Position numbers and translations under genes: made by a program. 64,000 nucleotides of DNA. Source: Paracoccaceae bacterium. GTDB lineage: Bacteria > Pseudomonadota > Alphaproteobacteria > Rhodobacterales > Rhodobacteraceae. Below the pieces are notes generated by a model. That model did not search any database and was not told the DNA's origin. It saw only the letters and a list, made by a program, of their open reading frames with translations. Positions 1-9,336 of the stretch are shown in pieces. Location of the stretch: positions 42,839 to 106,838 of the forward strand of contig JAFGXY010000007.1 of assembly GCA_016936395.1 (NCBI GenBank). Direction: 5' to 3'. Position 1 is the stretch's first letter, and each line of letters starts with the position of its first letter.

Positions 1-1194
1 GACCTGGCCAAGGCTGCCGGCCTGCAAGGCGCGGTGATCGTCAATACCTGCGCCGTCACCGCCGAGGCGGTTCGCAAGGCCAAACAGGAAATCCGCCGTC
101 TTGCCCGCGAAAACCCGGGTGCGCCGCTGATCGTGACGGGCTGCGCTGCCCAGACCGAACCCCAGACCTTTGCCGCAATGCCCGAGGTCACCCGTGTGAT
201 CGGCAATCACGAAAAGATGCAGCCCGTCACGTGGCAGGCCCTTGCGGGCCCCGATTTCATCGGCCAGACCGAGCGTGTGCAGGTCGATGACATCATGTCG
301 GTGCGTGAAACCGCAGGGCACCTGATCGACGGCTTCGGTCGTCACCGCGCCTATGTGCAGGTGCAAAACGGCTGCGATCATCGCTGCACCTTCTGCATCA
401 TTCCGTTCGGCCGCGGCAATTCCCGCTCGGTCCCGGCGGGCGTGGTGATCGACCAGATCAAACGGCTGGTGGACCGCGGCTTCAACGAGGTGGTGCTGAC
501 CGGTGTCGACCTCACGTCCTGGGGCGCCGACCTGCCGGGCGGACCCCGGCTTGGCGATCTGGTGATGCGGATCCTGCGGCTGGTGCCCGACATGCCAAGG
601 CTGCGGATCAGCTCGATCGACTCGATCGAGGTTGACGACAGCCTGATGCTGGCCATCGCCACCGAACCCCGGCTGATGCCGCACCTGCACCTGTCGCTGC
701 AAGCGGGCGATGACATGATCCTGAAACGGATGAAACGGCGCCACCTGCGCGACGATGCCATCCGGTTTTGCGAAGACGCCCGTCGCCTGCGCCCCGACAT
801 GGTGTTCGGTGCCGACATCGTCGCCGGTTTCCCGACAGAAACCGAACAGATGTTCGAAAACAGCCTGAAGCTGGTAGATGATTGCGGGCTGACCTTTCTA
901 CACGTCTTCCCGTTCAGCCCGCGCAACGGCACCCCCGCCGCCCGAATGCCACAGCTGACCGGCACCGAGATCAAGTCCCGCGCCGCCCGGCTGCGCGCCA
1001 AAGGCACCGTGGCGCTGACCCGCCACCTTGCCGCACAGAAGGGCCGCACGCATCGCATCCTGCTGGAAGGCCCACGCATCGGCCGGACCGAGCAATTCAC
1101 CGAAGTCGATTTCCCGACCGACCAGCCCGAAGGTCAAATCCTGACCGCCCGGATCAGCGGCCATAGCGCCACCCGGCTGACCGCCCGCGCGTGA
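1..1194 (+). CDS. mtaB: tRNA t6A37 methylthiotransferase MtaB, cut at 5' end by window edge
   Basis: Radical SAM enzyme that adds a methylthio group to N6-threonylcarbamoyladenosine at tRNA position 37. The reading frame is open from base 1, so the start codon and the first cluster cysteine lie outside the window. Visible are two of the three N-terminal iron-sulfur cysteines (in NTCAVT and TGCAAQ), the radical SAM triad CDHRCTFC (cysteine codons at 373, 385 and 394) and a C-terminal TRAM-like RNA-binding segment over roughly the last 50 codons. The choice of MtaB over MiaB or RimO rests on overall resemblance (DLTSWG region, short TRAM) and is likely, not certain. It converges on the alkB-like gene across a terminator-like intergenic region. 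Confidence 0.9.
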   Translation, partial: DLAKAAGLQGAVIVNTCAVTAEAVRKAKQEIRRLARENPGAPLIVTGCAAQTEPQTFAAMPEVTRVIGNHEKMQPVTWQALAGPDFIGQTERVQVDDIMSVRETAGHLIDGFGRHRAYVQVQNGCDHRCTFCIIPFGRGNSRSVPAGVVIDQIKRLVDRGFNEVVLTGVDLTSWGADLPGGPRLGDLVMRILRLVPDMPRLRISSIDSIEVDDSLMLAIATEPRLMPHLHLSLQAGDDMILKRMKRRHLRDDAIRFCEDARRLRPDMVFGADIVAGFPTETEQMFENSLKLVDDCGLTFLHVFPFSPRNGTPAARMPQLTGTEIKSRAARLRAKGTVALTRHLAAQKGRTHRILLEGPRIGRTEQFTEVDFPTDQPEGQILTARISGHSATRLTARA

Positions 1195-1205
1195 TCCGGG
1201 TCGGA

Positions 1206-1283
1206 GCCTCCGGCGGGAGTATTTCAAAAGCAGCAATTCTCGAACTGTGCGCCTCTTGTATTTGCTGCTTGGCAAATACTCCG
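1206..1283. repeat. Inverted pair of the 31-bp intergenic repeat between convergent genes
   Basis: The 31-bp element at 1206-1236 (begins GCCTCCGGCGGGAGTATTT) is followed by a divergent inverted copy at about 1261-1283. Each arm contains GGAGTATTT, three variable bases, then AAGCAGCAA. The arms could fold into a long hairpin between the stop of mtaB and the stop of the alkB-like gene, so a bidirectional transcription terminator is the natural reading. An identical 31-bp copy occurs at 52383-52413 and a diverged inverted copy at 55359-55388. Confidence 0.7.
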
Positions 1284-1302
1284 GGGGAGTCGCGCCAGCG
1301 AC

Positions 1303-1317
1303 GGGGGCAGCGCCCCC
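1303..1317. terminator. GC-rich hairpin between mtaB and alkB-like gene
   Basis: GGGGGC and GCCCCC arms (1303-1308, 1312-1317) around a 3-base loop. There is no T-run. It sits just after the inverted repeat pair and resembles the GC hairpin after dnaN at 33635-33654. Confidence 0.4.
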
Positions 1318-1363
1318 CCGAAAGGCAAGCGTGCGGCGCAGCCGCTCTGCCAGATCACCAAGG

Positions 1364-2503
1364 TCAGCGTGGCGGCGGATTCAAGGCCTTGGTGTAGGGC
1401 TGCCAATCGGTGATGTCGGGATAGAACTGTTTTCGCCAGGCGCGCACCTGCGGGTTCATGAGCCGGCGCCACAGCGGCGGGATCATCGCGATGGCAGCCA
1501 TCATTGGATAGCTTTGGGGCAGTTGCGGGGCCTCGGATGCATCATGGTTTTGCAACAGCGGAAAGCGGCGGTCGGGCTTGCTGTGGTGGTCAGAGTGGCG
1601 TTGCAGATTGATCAGCAGCCAGTTTGACGCCCGGTGGGACGCATTCCACGAATGTCGCGGCAGGACGTGTTCATACTTTCCCGCGCCCAGATGGCGGCGG
1701 GTCAGGCCGTAGTGTTCGATGTAATTGACCAACTCAAGCTGCCAGATCGCCACCGCCGACTGCCACAAGAACAGCGCCAGCCCTTGCCAACCGCCAAGCG
1801 CAAACGCCAGACCCAGCATCACCGATTGCAGCGCCCAATAGCGCCAATAGGGGTTGGTCGGGTGATGCCAGGGCAGGTTGCGCCGGGCCAGCATCGCCAG
1901 CTCTGCCCTCCAGGCAGAGCGGCGACCGTCGATCAGCACACGGGCGAAAAACCGGTGGAACCCTTCGTTGTAGCGCGCGGTCACCGGGTCGCGCGGGGTG
2001 CCGACGTAAGGGTGATGCACCCTCAGATGCGCGCTGCGGAAATGCGAATACAGCACCATCGCCAGCAGCAGATCCGCCAGCCAGCGTTCCAGCCGGTCTT
2101 TCTGGTGCATCAGCTCATGGCTGTAGTTGATCCCGATGGTGCCCGACACCACCCCCATGCCAAAGAACAGCGCGATCTTTTCGGCCAGGCCCAGATGTGC
2201 GGCTTGTGGCACATACCAGATCAGGCAATACAGCAGCGCGAACTGGATCGGGAACCAGATCAATGTGATCAGGTGATGCCAGATCAGCTGATCCTGCGGC
2301 GTTGCAGGATCGGCGTTGTCGGGGTTCAGCCCGGTCAGTGCGTCAAGAATCGCAAACAGGCCCCAAGAACACAGCGGCAACAGCGCAACGGTCCAGCCGC
2401 CAATGGTTGCTCCGGCCAGGGCCAGCGGGATCATCCCCAGTGACAGCCAGAACGGCAGCGCGTTTTTCAGTCGGATCACCTGATCGGCGGGGATCGTGGT
2501 CAT
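1364..2503 (-). CDS. alkB: AlkB-type alkane 1-monooxygenase / membrane di-iron hydroxylase
   Basis: 379-residue integral-membrane di-iron hydroxylase. The His-box signature of the alkane monooxygenase family is complete: HELMH at 129-133, HLRVHH at 159-164, NYIEHYGL at 260-267 and HSDHH at 303-307, with hydrophobic helices between them. Known members hydroxylate terminal carbons of alkanes or related lipids using electrons from rubredoxin; no rubredoxin gene is nearby, so the true substrate is open. The ATG at 2503 overlaps the mutY stop as ATGA, arguing for translational coupling. A much longer upstream frame exists but lies inside mutY and was not used. Confidence 0.88.
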   Translation of the reverse strand: MTTIPADQVIRLKNALPFWLSLGMIPLALAGATIGGWTVALLPLCSWGLFAILDALTGLNPDNADPATPQDQLIWHHLITLIWFPIQFALLYCLIWYVPQAAHLGLAEKIALFFGMGVVSGTIGINYSHELMHQKDRLERWLADLLLAMVLYSHFRSAHLRVHHPYVGTPRDPVTARYNEGFHRFFARVLIDGRRSAWRAELAMLARRNLPWHHPTNPYWRYWALQSVMLGLAFALGGWQGLALFLWQSAVAIWQLELVNYIEHYGLTRRHLGAGKYEHVLPRHSWNASHRASNWLLINLQRHSDHHSKPDRRFPLLQNHDASEAPQLPQSYPMMAAIAMIPPLWRRLMNPQVRAWRKQFYPDITDWQPYTKALNPPPR

Positions 2504-3603
2504 GGCGGGGCCTGAGCTTTCCTTCCCAAATCGTTTGGCATCACGCGCCTGTATCCACCCGGCAGGACATGATCCGCTGCAAGGTTCCAGGCCTTTCGCA
2601 TCACTGTTGGCAGATCGGCGGGGCGAAAGTCGGCACGGTGGATCAGCGTGCCGCGCGTCACGGTTGACGTTGGCGAAAGCTCGGCCACGTGCAGGGTCAG
2701 ATACAGGTGAAAATGGGTGAATGTATGGCGCACCTCGCCCACTTCGTGCCAGTCTCCCACTGCCGGGGCGGGGCCGCCGGCACCATCCCAGCCATCGCCC
2801 GGAAAGCCCAGCATCCCGCCCAGCAAACCGCGATCCGGGCGGCGTTCTACCAGCACATGATCGTCCTGCCGGGCAATCCAGACGGTGCCGCGGCGCGTGG
2901 GCTTTTCCGGCTTGGGCGTCTTTCGGGGCAGGTCGGCCTGAATGCCAGCGGCGCGTGCCCGGCAAGAGGCCGACCATGGGCACAGCCCGCAGGCGGGGTT
3001 GCGCGGTGTGCAGATGGTGGCACCAAGGTCCATCACGGCCTGAGCATGGTCGCCGGGGCGCTGCGCCGGGGTCAGGCGGGCGGCATGGGCGGTCAGCTCC
3101 GCTTTGGCGGCGGGCAGCGGTGTTTGCACCGCGAACATCCGCGCCATCACCCGCTCGACATTGCCATCAACCACGGTGGCCGGTTCATCATAGGCGATCG
3201 CGGCCAAGGCACTGGCAGTGTAGGGGCCGATGCCGGGCAAGGTCAGCAGACCCTCGCGCGTGGCAGGAAACTGCCCGCCATGGTCGGCCACCACGGCCCG
3301 CGCACAGCGCAACAGATTGCGCGCGCGGGCATAGTAGCCAAGCCCGGCCCATTCGGCCATCACCTCTTCGTCGCGCGCGGCCGCCAGATCGGCCACATGC
3401 GGCCAACGCGCGGTAAAGCGGTGGAAGTAGTCCTTCACCGCTGCAACGGTGGTTTGTTGCAGCATCACCTCGGACAGCCATACCCGATAGGGGTCAGGCA
3501 CCACGCCAAGCGCACGATCTTGCGGTGAGGTGCGCCATGGCATCACGCGGGCGCGGCGGTCATACCATTCCAGCAGCGCATCGCTTACACCGTTGTCACG
3601 CAA
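2500..3603 (-). CDS. mutY: A/G-specific adenine DNA glycosylase MutY
   Basis: Base-excision repair enzyme that removes adenine mispaired with 8-oxoguanine. 367 residues. Visible are MLQQT with the catalytic-region glutamate just before it, the helix-hairpin-helix LPGIGPYTA, the VVDGNV aspartate motif, the [4Fe-4S] loop with C-x6-C-x2-C-x5-C spacing, and a C-terminal NUDIX-like 8-oxoG recognition domain. The start is TTG at 3603, directly after an in-frame stop; no better ATG or GTG lies in the first codons. It is divergent from the DUF721 gene across 81 bp and couples to alkB by ATGA. The other GO-system glycosylase, mutM, is also in this window. Confidence 0.95.
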   Translation of the reverse strand: MRDNGVSDALLEWYDRRARVMPWRTSPQDRALGVVPDPYRVWLSEVMLQQTTVAAVKDYFHRFTARWPHVADLAAARDEEVMAEWAGLGYYARARNLLRCARAVVADHGGQFPATREGLLTLPGIGPYTASALAAIAYDEPATVVDGNVERVMARMFAVQTPLPAAKAELTAHAARLTPAQRPGDHAQAVMDLGATICTPRNPACGLCPWSASCRARAAGIQADLPRKTPKPEKPTRRGTVWIARQDDHVLVERRPDRGLLGGMLGFPGDGWDGAGGPAPAVGDWHEVGEVRHTFTHFHLYLTLHVAELSPTSTVTRGTLIHRADFRPADLPTVMRKAWNLAADHVLPGGYRRVMPNDLGRKAQAPP

Positions 3604-3684
3604 TCTTTAAGCCCCCTTTGCCGCCTTGCCTCTGGCGGTGCGGCGCCCCTGCGTTAAGATAGCGACAGGATCACAGGATACCAG

Positions 3685-4224
3685 ATGGCCCGAAGCCCTG
3701 CCAAAATGCCGCCTCCATCGCGCCGGATGCGCGGGTTTGAACCCGCCTTTGGCCTGATGAAAGACCCGGTCCGTGCCGCGGGTGAGTCGCGTGGCTTTGC
3801 CGTGGCCAAACTGCTGACGCACTGGGCCGAGGTAGTGGGCGAAGAGCTTGCCCGCTGCACCCGCCCGGTCAAGGTGGGCTATGGCCGCGAAGGTTTTGGC
3901 GGCAGCCTGACGTTGCTGACCACTGGACCGATGGCCCCGATGATCGAAATGCAAAAAGAGATGATCCGCGCCAAGGTCAATGCGATCTATGGTTATAACG
4001 CGATTTCGCGCATCCTGATCACGCAGACCGCGCCCATCGGCTTTGCCGAGGGTCACGCTGAATTTGCGCCCGCCCCGAAGACCGAACCCGCGGTTGACCC
4101 GGCGATCAAGGCTGCCGCCAGCCAGACCGCCGCCCCGATCCATGACCCCGGCCTTCGGGCTGCTCTTGAAACTCTGGCGGAAAACATCCTAAACCGTCGC
4201 AAGACGACAGAAGGTAAGCAATGA
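3685..4224 (+). CDS. DUF721 (DciA-like) protein
   Basis: 179-residue DUF721 protein. The domain occupies about residues 25-110 (KLLTHWAEVVGEELA, then GSLTLLTTGPMAPMIEMQ), followed by an Ala/Pro-rich tail. DUF721 includes DciA, the replicative helicase loader found in bacteria without DnaC. A role at the replication fork is inferred from the family, not shown by context. It overlaps the downstream dsbA-like gene by ATGA (4221-4224), so the two are probably co-translated. The 81-bp gap to divergent mutY must hold both promoters. Confidence 0.85.
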   Translation: MARSPAKMPPPSRRMRGFEPAFGLMKDPVRAAGESRGFAVAKLLTHWAEVVGEELARCTRPVKVGYGREGFGGSLTLLTTGPMAPMIEMQKEMIRAKVNAIYGYNAISRILITQTAPIGFAEGHAEFAPAPKTEPAVDPAIKAAASQTAAPIHDPGLRAALETLAENILNRRKTTEGKQ

Positions 4225-4898
4225 TGTCGATGAAAACCACTTTGGCCGCAGTGGCGGTGATCGCCGTGGCCGGTCTTGGCCTTTGGGCCTTTGCGCCGCA
4301 GCAGACCACGCAGTCGCTGCTGCCGGTGCCTTCGGCCAACGCCCAGGAAACCGCCGCCCCGACCGCAGCGGTCGAGGTCAAGGACATGACGCTTGGCCCG
4401 GTTGACGCCAAGGTGACCGTCATCGAATACTCATCCTACACCTGCCCGCATTGTGCGACGTTCCACACGCAGGTCTTCAAGCCGTTGAAAAAGGACTACA
4501 TCGACACCGGCAAGGTGCGGTTTGTCTATCGCGAGGTCTATTTTGACCGTTATGGTCTGTGGGCGTCGATGGTGGCGCGCTGCGGCGGCGAGATGAAGTA
4601 TTTCGGGGTGCAGTCGATCCTGTTTGACAGCATGCAGGACTGGGCGGGATCGAATGATCCCAATGTGGTGGTCGGCAACCTGAAAAAGATCGGTCGCACC
4701 GCCGGGATGGACGATGCCCAGCTTGACGCCTGCCTGAACGATGGGGCCACCGCGCAGGCGATGGTAGAGCGGTTTGAGGCGTCGATGCGTGAACATGACA
4801 TTCAGGGCACGCCATCCTTGGTGATCAATGGAACCAAATACCCGAACATCTCATATCGTGATCTGAAAAAGATCATTGATGCCGAGCTTGCCAAGTAA
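4221..4898 (+). CDS. DsbA-family thiol:disulfide oxidoreductase
   Basis: 225-residue periplasmic thioredoxin-fold protein. An N-terminal hydrophobic stretch (about residues 5-24) is followed by an Ala-rich region with an ANAQ-like cleavage site near residue 42. The active site is CPHC (about residues 75-78) in SSYTCPHCATFH, and the cis-proline loop is GTPSLVING near the C terminus. Family members introduce or shuffle disulfides in exported proteins. The ATG at 4221 overlaps the upstream stop; ATG codons at 4224 and 4230 are alternatives. The CoA transferase gene begins on the next base after its stop. Confidence 0.9.
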   Translation: MMSMKTTLAAVAVIAVAGLGLWAFAPQQTTQSLLPVPSANAQETAAPTAAVEVKDMTLGPVDAKVTVIEYSSYTCPHCATFHTQVFKPLKKDYIDTGKVRFVYREVYFDRYGLWASMVARCGGEMKYFGVQSILFDSMQDWAGSNDPNVVVGNLKKIGRTAGMDDAQLDACLNDGATAQAMVERFEASMREHDIQGTPSLVINGTKYPNISYRDLKKIIDAELAK

Positions 4899-6023
4899 AT
4901 GCCCGTCCCGCTGGCCGGCGTAAAGGTCGTCGAACTGGCGCGCATCCTTGCCGGGCCATGGGCGGGGCAGACCCTCGCCGATCTGGGGGCCGATGTGGTG
5001 AAGGTCGAGGCCCCCGAGGGCGACGACACCCGCCGCTGGGGCCCGCCGTTCCTTGAGCGTGAGGGCGACCGGTCAGCCGCCTATTTCCACGCGGCCAATC
5101 GCGGCAAACGGTCAGTGGTTTGCGATTTTCGCACGGCGGAGGGGCAAGAGGTCGTGCGCCGACTGGTTGCCGATGCCGACGTGGTGATTGAAAACTTCAA
5201 GGTTGGCGGTCTGAAAAAATACGGGCTTGACTATGCCAGCCTGCACAAGCTGAACCCCCGGCTGATCTATTGCTCGATCACCGGCTTCGGGCAGGACGGC
5301 CCTTACGCGCATCGGGCGGGGTATGACTTCATCATCCAGGGCATGGCCGGGTTGATGAGCGTGACGGGTGAGGCCGAAGGCCAGCCGCAGAAAGTGGGCG
5401 TTGCGGTGACCGATATCTTCACCGGCGTCTATGCCGCGACCGCCATTCTGGCAGCCTTGCATCAGCGCGCGCAGACCGGCACGGGCCAGCACATCGACAT
5501 GGCGCTGATGGATGTGGCGGCGGGCATCATGGCCAATCAGGCGATGAATTACCTGGCCACCGGGATAGCACCGCAGAAGATGGGAAATGCGCATCCCAAC
5601 CTTGCCCCCTATGCGGTGTTTGACTGTGCCGATGGCTGGGTGATTCTTGCCACCGGAAATGATGCGCAATATCAGCGGCTTTGCGCAGTTCTGCGCCTGC
5701 CCGACATGGCAAGCGACCCATGCTATCTGACCAATGCCGACCGTGTGGCCAACCGTGCCAGCCTGACCGCGCGGTTGACAGCGGCAACCAAGGCGTGGAC
5801 CAAGGCTGACCTTCTGGCTGCATGTGAGGCCGAGGGCGTGCCGGCCGGGCCGATCAATGATCTGGCCGAGGTATTTGCCGACCCGCAGATCGTGGCGCGT
5901 GGCATGCAGATCGCGCCGGGGGGCGTGCCGGGTGTGCGATCGCCGTTCCGGTTCTCGGATGCTGATCTGGCGCTGGACATGCCTGCGCCAAGACTGGGCG
6001 AGCATCAGTCAGAGCTTGGCTGA
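4899..6023 (+). CDS. CaiB/BaiF family III CoA-transferase
   Basis: 374-residue family III CoA-transferase, moving CoA between acyl groups. The family opening is clear ([20 protein letters not shown], then [12 protein letters not shown]), as are RGKRSV and the GFGQDGP loop; the catalytic Asp region is seen in [13 protein letters not shown]. The acid substrate cannot be told from sequence. Its ATG follows the dsbA stop with no gap. The 3' end overlaps convergent lpxK by 15 bp. Confidence 0.9.
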   Translation: MPVPLAGVKVVELARILAGPWAGQTLADLGADVVKVEAPEGDDTRRWGPPFLEREGDRSAAYFHAANRGKRSVVCDFRTAEGQEVVRRLVADADVVIENFKVGGLKKYGLDYASLHKLNPRLIYCSITGFGQDGPYAHRAGYDFIIQGMAGLMSVTGEAEGQPQKVGVAVTDIFTGVYAATAILAALHQRAQTGTGQHIDMALMDVAAGIMANQAMNYLATGIAPQKMGNAHPNLAPYAVFDCADGWVILATGNDAQYQRLCAVLRLPDMASDPCYLTNADRVANRASLTARLTAATKAWTKADLLAACEAEGVPAGPINDLAEVFADPQIVARGMQIAPGGVPGVRSPFRFSDADLALDMPAPRLGEHQSELG

Positions 6024-6998
6024 CGGACCTTGCGCCAGCAGCCGCGCCAAAGCCGCGTCCAGCAAGGTGGGATCATCGATCTGCAACCGCACCACCATGG
6101 CCAGAACCCGGCGGCGATGCGCCTCGGGCAGGCGGACCTGATCCTTTTCGGTGGTCACAAGTTGGGCGCCCATGCTCGCGGCCTCGGCCTCCAGCCGGTT
6201 CAGCAGGATGTCGGAAATCGGTTGGTGGTCGTCGAGGGCCACGGTTTTCACCACATCGGCACCTTCGGCCCGCAGGGTGGCAAAGAATTTTTCCGGGTTG
6301 CCGATGCCGGCGAAGGCCATCACCCGCAGGCCCCACCAATCCATTCCCATTTGCACAGGTTGCAATCGACCCGTCAGCAGCGGCACCGCAATCTGCTCAG
6401 ACCATTGCCTTGCAAAGGCTTTCTGCGCCTCTGGCGGGCCGATCGACAGCACGAAATCCGCGCGCGCCAAGCCCTTGTCGACCGGCTCGCGCAGCGGCCC
6501 GGCAGGCAGGCACAGGCCATTGCCAAAGCCCTGCGCTGCGTCGACAACGATGATCGACAGATCCTTCACCACGCCGGGGTTCTGAAAACCGTCGTCCAGC
6601 ACGATCACCTTCGCGCCTGCCGCCTCGGCCGCGCGAACCCCCGCCGCCCGATCCTTGGACACCCATGTTGGTGCAAAGGCCGCCAGCAGCAGCGGCTCAT
6701 CCCCCATTTGTGCCGCCGTGTGGCGTGTGGGGTCCACCTGCACCGGCCCCTCGGCGCTGCCGCCATAGCCGCGTGACACCACATGCGCGCCTGCAAGGCG
6801 CGGCAGAAGGGCAATCACAGTTGGCGTCTTGCCGGTGCCGCCGACATTCAGATTGCCGACGCACAGCACCGGAACCGCAGCCCGATACCCCGGATGCGCC
6901 ACCCGTCGTGCGGTGCCAAGGGCGTAAAGCGCCCCCAGGGGCTGCAACGCCCGCGCCGCCCATCCGGCCCTGCCCTGCCAGAACGCGGGCGGTCGCAT
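6009..6998 (-). CDS. lpxK: Tetraacyldisaccharide 4'-kinase LpxK
   Basis: Inner-membrane-associated kinase that phosphorylates the 4' position of the lipid A disaccharide precursor. 329 residues, the usual family length. Walker [14 protein letters not shown] lies at 48-60, DDGFQN at 135-140, and a hydrophobic N-terminal segment is present. It is third in a DUF4170-waaA-lpxK operon; its ATG overlaps the end of waaA by one base, so coupling is expected. The convergent neighbour is the CoA transferase. Confidence 0.95.
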   Translation of the reverse strand: MRPPAFWQGRAGWAARALQPLGALYALGTARRVAHPGYRAAVPVLCVGNLNVGGTGKTPTVIALLPRLAGAHVVSRGYGGSAEGPVQVDPTRHTAAQMGDEPLLLAAFAPTWVSKDRAAGVRAAEAAGAKVIVLDDGFQNPGVVKDLSIIVVDAAQGFGNGLCLPAGPLREPVDKGLARADFVLSIGPPEAQKAFARQWSEQIAVPLLTGRLQPVQMGMDWWGLRVMAFAGIGNPEKFFATLRAEGADVVKTVALDDHQPISDILLNRLEAEAASMGAQLVTTEKDQVRLPEAHRRRVLAMVVRLQIDDPTLLDAALARLLAQGPSAKL

Positions 6999-8194
6999 CA
7001 GAGGTTTCCCTCTAGGCCCGAACGGACCAGGGCAAGAACCCGCTCGGTGACCTCGGCCCCATCCGATGCCACCGTCCAGGCAGCCTGCGCAAGGCGCGCT
7101 GCGCGTTCTGGCGACAGAAGGTCTGACAAGGCTTCACTCAGATCGGTGGCATCTGACACAGCCCGCGCCGCCCGCGCAGCCCCCAACCTGCCGAATGTCT
7201 GGCCAAACCCGCCCGGACGCGCGCCGTAAAGGATCGCCGATCCAAGAGCCGCCGGTTCCATCGGGTTGCGGGTGCAGCCCTGCCCGGCAAGGCTGCCGCC
7301 CAGAAAGGTGATCGGCGCAAGGCGATACCAAAGACCCAGTTCCGCCGTGCCATCGGCCACATACACCTCGACATCGGCCTCGGGTTCCTGATCTGCGGCC
7401 CGTTGTGCCACAACCCAACCTTCGTCTTCGGCAAGCCGCGCCGCAAGCGGTGCCGCCCGCGCCGACTCTTCTGGTGCGATGATCAACAGCAGCCGATGCG
7501 ACTGGCTTTGCACCGCACGATGCGCAGCGATCACCACGCTTTCCTCGGCCTCGGGCAGACCCGCCGCCAGCCAGACCGGCCGGGTCGCCAGCAGTTTTGC
7601 CAAGGCTGCACGTTCAGCCTCAAGGCAGGGCAGCGCGGCACTTTCTTCTTCCATCCGGCCAGTCACTTCCACGCGTGACAGCAAGGCCCCGGCCTTGCGA
7701 AACGCCCGTGCCGAAGGCTCATCAATGCAAAAGATCGCGCGAAAGCTTTGCAAGGCGGCGCGGGTCAGGCCGGGATACCAGCCTTCGCGGGTGCGCAAGA
7801 CATACGGCGACCGCCCATCCACCATCAGCACCGGCACCCCACGTTGGTTTGCAGCATGCAGCAGGGCGGGTCGCAACTCGCCATCCGAGAAAACCACCAC
7901 CTCTGGCTGCCAGTGGTCCAGAAAGGCCCGCACCTCTTGCGTCGTATCGTCGGGCGGCGGAACACACAGGCAGGCCCCGCGCAGCGCCACACCTTCGGGG
8001 CAGGTCACCAGAACACTGGTCCCCACTTCGGATGTGACCCGCAAACACAGCGCTTGCAAGGCACGTGATGCCTCGGGCGACGGGGCGTGCATCCAGATCA
8101 ACCGCCCGGCAGGCCGCTCGGGCCAGATACCCGGCTTTGGCGCATCCTTTCGGGGGCGCAAATTGTAAAGCGTCAAGCCCAGTGACTGGACCAT
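6998..8194 (-). CDS. waaA: 3-deoxy-D-manno-octulosonic acid (Kdo) transferase WaaA
   Basis: 398-residue GT-B glycosyltransferase that adds Kdo to lipid IVA before lipid A maturation. Family marks include LTLYN near the N terminus, [17 protein letters not shown] in the N-terminal domain, then a C-terminal half with [24 protein letters not shown] and [12 protein letters not shown], which is the conserved Kdo transferase region. The ATG at 8194 starts the family-typical N terminus; 57 upstream in-frame codons lack similarity and overlap the DUF4170 gene, so they were left out. The gap to the DUF4170 stop is 13 bp. Confidence 0.92.
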   Translation of the reverse strand: MVQSLGLTLYNLRPRKDAPKPGIWPERPAGRLIWMHAPSPEASRALQALCLRVTSEVGTSVLVTCPEGVALRGACLCVPPPDDTTQEVRAFLDHWQPEVVVFSDGELRPALLHAANQRGVPVLMVDGRSPYVLRTREGWYPGLTRAALQSFRAIFCIDEPSARAFRKAGALLSRVEVTGRMEEESAALPCLEAERAALAKLLATRPVWLAAGLPEAEESVVIAAHRAVQSQSHRLLLIIAPEESARAAPLAARLAEDEGWVVAQRAADQEPEADVEVYVADGTAELGLWYRLAPITFLGGSLAGQGCTRNPMEPAALGSAILYGARPGGFGQTFGRLGAARAARAVSDATDLSEALSDLLSPERAARLAQAAWTVASDGAEVTERVLALVRSGLEGNL

Positions 8195-8207
8195 ATCGGC
8201 CGCCGTT

Positions 8208-8453
8208 TCACAGGCCCAGTTCTTCGGTTGCGGACGCCGCTTGTTCTTCGTCGCGCAGCCGATGGATATGCGCGATGAAATAGCGCATGTGGGCGTTGTC
8301 AACTGTGCGGTGCGCCTCGGCCTTCCAGGCTTTGTGGGCCGCCTCGTAATCGGCGAACATGCCAACGATGTGGATGTCGTTCACGTCCTTGAAGGTCGAT
8401 TTTGAGGGGTCCACGAGTTCGCCGCCAAAGACAAGATGAAGGCGCTGGGTCAT
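8208..8453 (-). CDS. DUF4170 small protein
   Basis: 81-residue protein of the alphaproteobacterial DUF4170 family (FGGELVDPS, DIHIVGMFADY, AAHKAWKAEAHRTVDNAHMRY). No function is established. It opens the operon with waaA and lpxK, which suggests a tie to lipid A synthesis but does not prove it. The ATG at 8453 is the family-like start. The gene is divergent from the lytic transglycosylase across 171 bp. Confidence 0.85.
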   Translation of the reverse strand: MTQRLHLVFGGELVDPSKSTFKDVNDIHIVGMFADYEAAHKAWKAEAHRTVDNAHMRYFIAHIHRLRDEEQAASATEELGL

Positions 8454-8624
8454 TGGTCTGCTCCGTCTGATACGGGGATATCCCCTTTGGCGGCACGGTA
8501 ACGATGCCACTTGCAGGGTCAAGCCCGGTTCCGGGCAGATGCACATTACCGTTTTGGAAAGATTCGCCCGCTAGCCTGCCAAAAGCCGGCGGAGAAACCG
8601 CGGGCAGACAGGCGGGTGAACCCC

Positions 8625-9329
8625 ATGACTCGGCATCTAATGGTTTTGGGCTGTACGCTGGGTGCGCTTGCAGGTGCGTTTGGCGGGTCATTGGCCCTGA
8701 GCCAGACCGGGGCGGGCGACGCGGGGCTTTGTGATCGTGCGGCGATTGCCGCCGCTGCGGCGACAGATGTTCCCGCCAAGGTGCTTTTGGCGATCAGCCG
8801 CGTGGAAACCGGGCGCAGCAGCGACGGCCAGTTTTCGCCCTGGCCCTGGACCGTCAACCTTGAGGGTGAGGGCGCGTATTTCCCAACCAAGGCAGCGGCG
8901 GCAGATTTTGTGCGAAACGCGGTGGCGGCCGGGTCGCGCAACATGGATATCGGCTGCTTTCAGGTCAATCTTCGCTGGCACGGCAGCGCATTTGCCAGCC
9001 CGCAGGACATGCTTGACCCTGACCGGAACGCACTTTATGCCGCGCGGTTCTTATCAGGACTGCATGCCGAGCATGGCACATGGGCGGGTGCAATCGGCGC
9101 CTATCACTCGGCCACACCGGCCTTGGCCGACCGCTATCTGGCAAAAGTGGCTGTGATACTGAACGCGCCGTCCGTTGCGCCCACCCCAGAGCCACCCACC
9201 GACGGGGCGCAGACCGGCCCCGCACCCCGCGACAACCGCTTTCCCCTGCTGCGTGGCGGCACCGGGCGGCGGTTAGGGTCACTGGTCGCCACCGACAGCA
9301 CCGCTGCCGTCCTTCCTCTGTTCCGATAG
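8625..9329 (+). CDS. Lytic transglycosylase, SltF-like, flagellum-associated
   Basis: 234-residue exported peptidoglycan lytic transglycosylase. A signal-like hydrophobic segment lies at residues 4-26. The SLT domain shows the catalytic glutamate in ISRVETGR, then WPWTVN, GCFQVNLRWHG and IGAYHS. The last 60 residues are Pro-rich. It sits 7 bp upstream of flhA and co-directional with it. Rhodobacter sphaeroides uses a flagellum-specific transglycosylase (SltF) to open the wall for the rod, and the FlgJ-like gene of this locus encodes only the rod-binding part. A role in rod penetration is therefore a good inference. ATG at 8625 was preferred because it begins the signal peptide. Confidence 0.85.
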   Translation: MTRHLMVLGCTLGALAGAFGGSLALSQTGAGDAGLCDRAAIAAAAATDVPAKVLLAISRVETGRSSDGQFSPWPWTVNLEGEGAYFPTKAAAADFVRNAVAAGSRNMDIGCFQVNLRWHGSAFASPQDMLDPDRNALYAARFLSGLHAEHGTWAGAIGAYHSATPALADRYLAKVAVILNAPSVAPTPEPPTDGAQTGPAPRDNRFPLLRGGTGRRLGSLVATDSTAAVLPLFR

Positions 9330-9336
9330 GCCCGGA

